From the NCBI GenBank assembly GCA_016873405.1, contig VGXH01000080.1:1-7512 (forward strand): DNA of 7,512 bases, in the 5' to 3' direction. A program made the translations under genes and the position numbers. Shown here piece by piece: positions 7,081-7,512 of this stretch; positions within the stretch are counted from its first letter, which is position 1; each line of letters begins with the position of its first letter. This stretch comes from a bacterium. GTDB lineage: Bacteria; Krumholzibacteriota; Krumholzibacteria; LZORAL124-64-63. The notes below the pieces were generated by a model. That model saw only the letters and a program-made list of their open reading frames with translations, was not told where the DNA came from and searched no databases.

Positions 7081-7512
7081 CGCGAGGCCTCCAGCCGGCC
7101 GGTGTGGTCGATCGTGACCGTGCCCGCGGTCGTCGTCAGCACGGCGCGGTACCAGACGCCGCCGCCGTCCAGCGTGAGTGTCCAGCCGGCGGGCAGCGGC
7201 GTGTCCCAGTCGGCGCCGTCGCGGTCGCCGGGCCAGCCGGGCCGCTCGCCGGCGCCCAGCCCGAGCGCGGCCAGGTCCCCGGCATAGCTGCCGTGCTCCC
7301 GGTGGCGCCGTTGCTGCCGGTAGTGCAGCGGCATCAGCAGCGCGCCCAGTCGGTGGCGGTCGTGATCCGCGCTGCCTTCGACCGCGTGGCCGGTGCCGTC
7401 GTCGAAGACGACCTCGCCCCACATCTCGGGGCAGTGCATCGCGATCACGCCCTGCGGCGACCACACCCAGTTGTCCTCGGGCAGCGGGCGGCCGGTCGCC
7501 TCGTCCAGGGGG
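7077..7512 (-). CDS. Carbohydrate-binding family 9-like protein, 5' part outside the window
   Basis: The frame is open from the right edge (first full codon at 7511-7509) to TGA at 7079-7077, giving the last 144 residues of a longer protein. PEDNWVWSPQGVIAMHCPEMWGE (split here as residues 11-33) is the typical end of the CBM9-like domain found in sugar-related proteins of many environmental bacteria, a beta-sandwich that can bind sugars. After it comes a helix-like stretch with HYRQQRRHREHGSYAGDLAALGL at 63-85 and a beta-like tail WTLTLDG...YRAVL...TVTIDHTGRL, which recalls the pilin-like tail common in such proteins. Whether it has a signal peptide cannot be seen. The GH130 gene starts inside its stop codon (ATGA, 7080-7077), so it is in the same operon. 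It may capture or recognise the glycan that the enzymes downstream process. An internal GTG at 7466 is not a real start, because conserved sequence continues upstream of it. Confidence 0.8.
   Translation of the reverse strand, partial: PLDEATGRPLPEDNWVWSPQGVIAMHCPEMWGEVVFDDGTGHAVEGSADHDRHRLGALLMPLHYRQQRRHREHGSYAGDLAALGLGAGERPGWPGDRDGADWDTPLPAGWTLTLDGGGVWYRAVLTTTAGTVTIDHTGRLEASR

Noticed and set aside
7081..7464. N-terminal extension of GH130 to an earlier start at 7464
   Set aside because: The added 128 residues are out of frame with the CBM9-like gene that occupies this DNA and look like shadow sequence. ATG at 7080 has a good ribosome binding site and an ATGA overlap.
1..7512. CRISPR array, tRNA, rRNA, insertion sequence or riboswitch
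   Set aside because: Read by eye, I saw no regularly spaced repeats, tRNA-like cloverleaf, transposase motif or known riboswitch core. Coding sequence fills almost the whole window.

Overview
The window is very GC-rich (about 70% by eye, not counted). All six genes I can support lie on the minus strand, so transcription runs from high to low coordinates. Every complete gene start has a purine-rich Shine-Dalgarno sequence. One enzyme has a Tat signal with a twin-arginine motif, which fits a bacterium with an exported compartment. The gene content (CBM9-like protein, GH130, GH38, Tat-exported glycosylasparaginase, NatAB-type exporter) suggests a carbohydrate-degrading Gram-negative lineage, perhaps of the FCB/PVC type. 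Nothing here fixes the taxon.

From right to left (5' to 3' of the transcript), the first four genes form a tight cluster. (1) 7512-7077: C-terminal part of a CBM9-like protein, cut by the window edge. (2) 7080-6073: a GH130 mannoside phosphorylase. (3) 6040-3197: a GH38 alpha-mannosidase starting at TTG. (4) 3200-2070: a Tat-exported N4-(beta-N-acetylglucosaminyl)-L-asparaginase (AGA), an Ntn hydrolase. Genes 1/2 and 3/4 overlap by 4 bases (ATGA), and 2/3 are 32 bases apart. This looks like one transcription unit.

A 141-base gap (2069-1929) with several inverted repeats follows. Then comes a NatAB-type ABC exporter: the ATPase (1928-993) and a permease (996-1, cut by the left edge), again with an ATGA overlap. 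The exporter may be read from its own promoter or by read-through.

Together GH38, GH130 and AGA match three steps of taking apart an N-linked glycan. GH38 trims alpha-mannose, GH130 phosphorolyses Man-beta-1,4-GlcNAc, and AGA splits the last GlcNAc-Asn bond. The endo-beta-N-acetylglucosaminidase needed to cut the chitobiose core, a sugar importer and a regulator are not in the window. The N-glycan reading is an inference from families and context. The exporter's link to the pathway is unproven.
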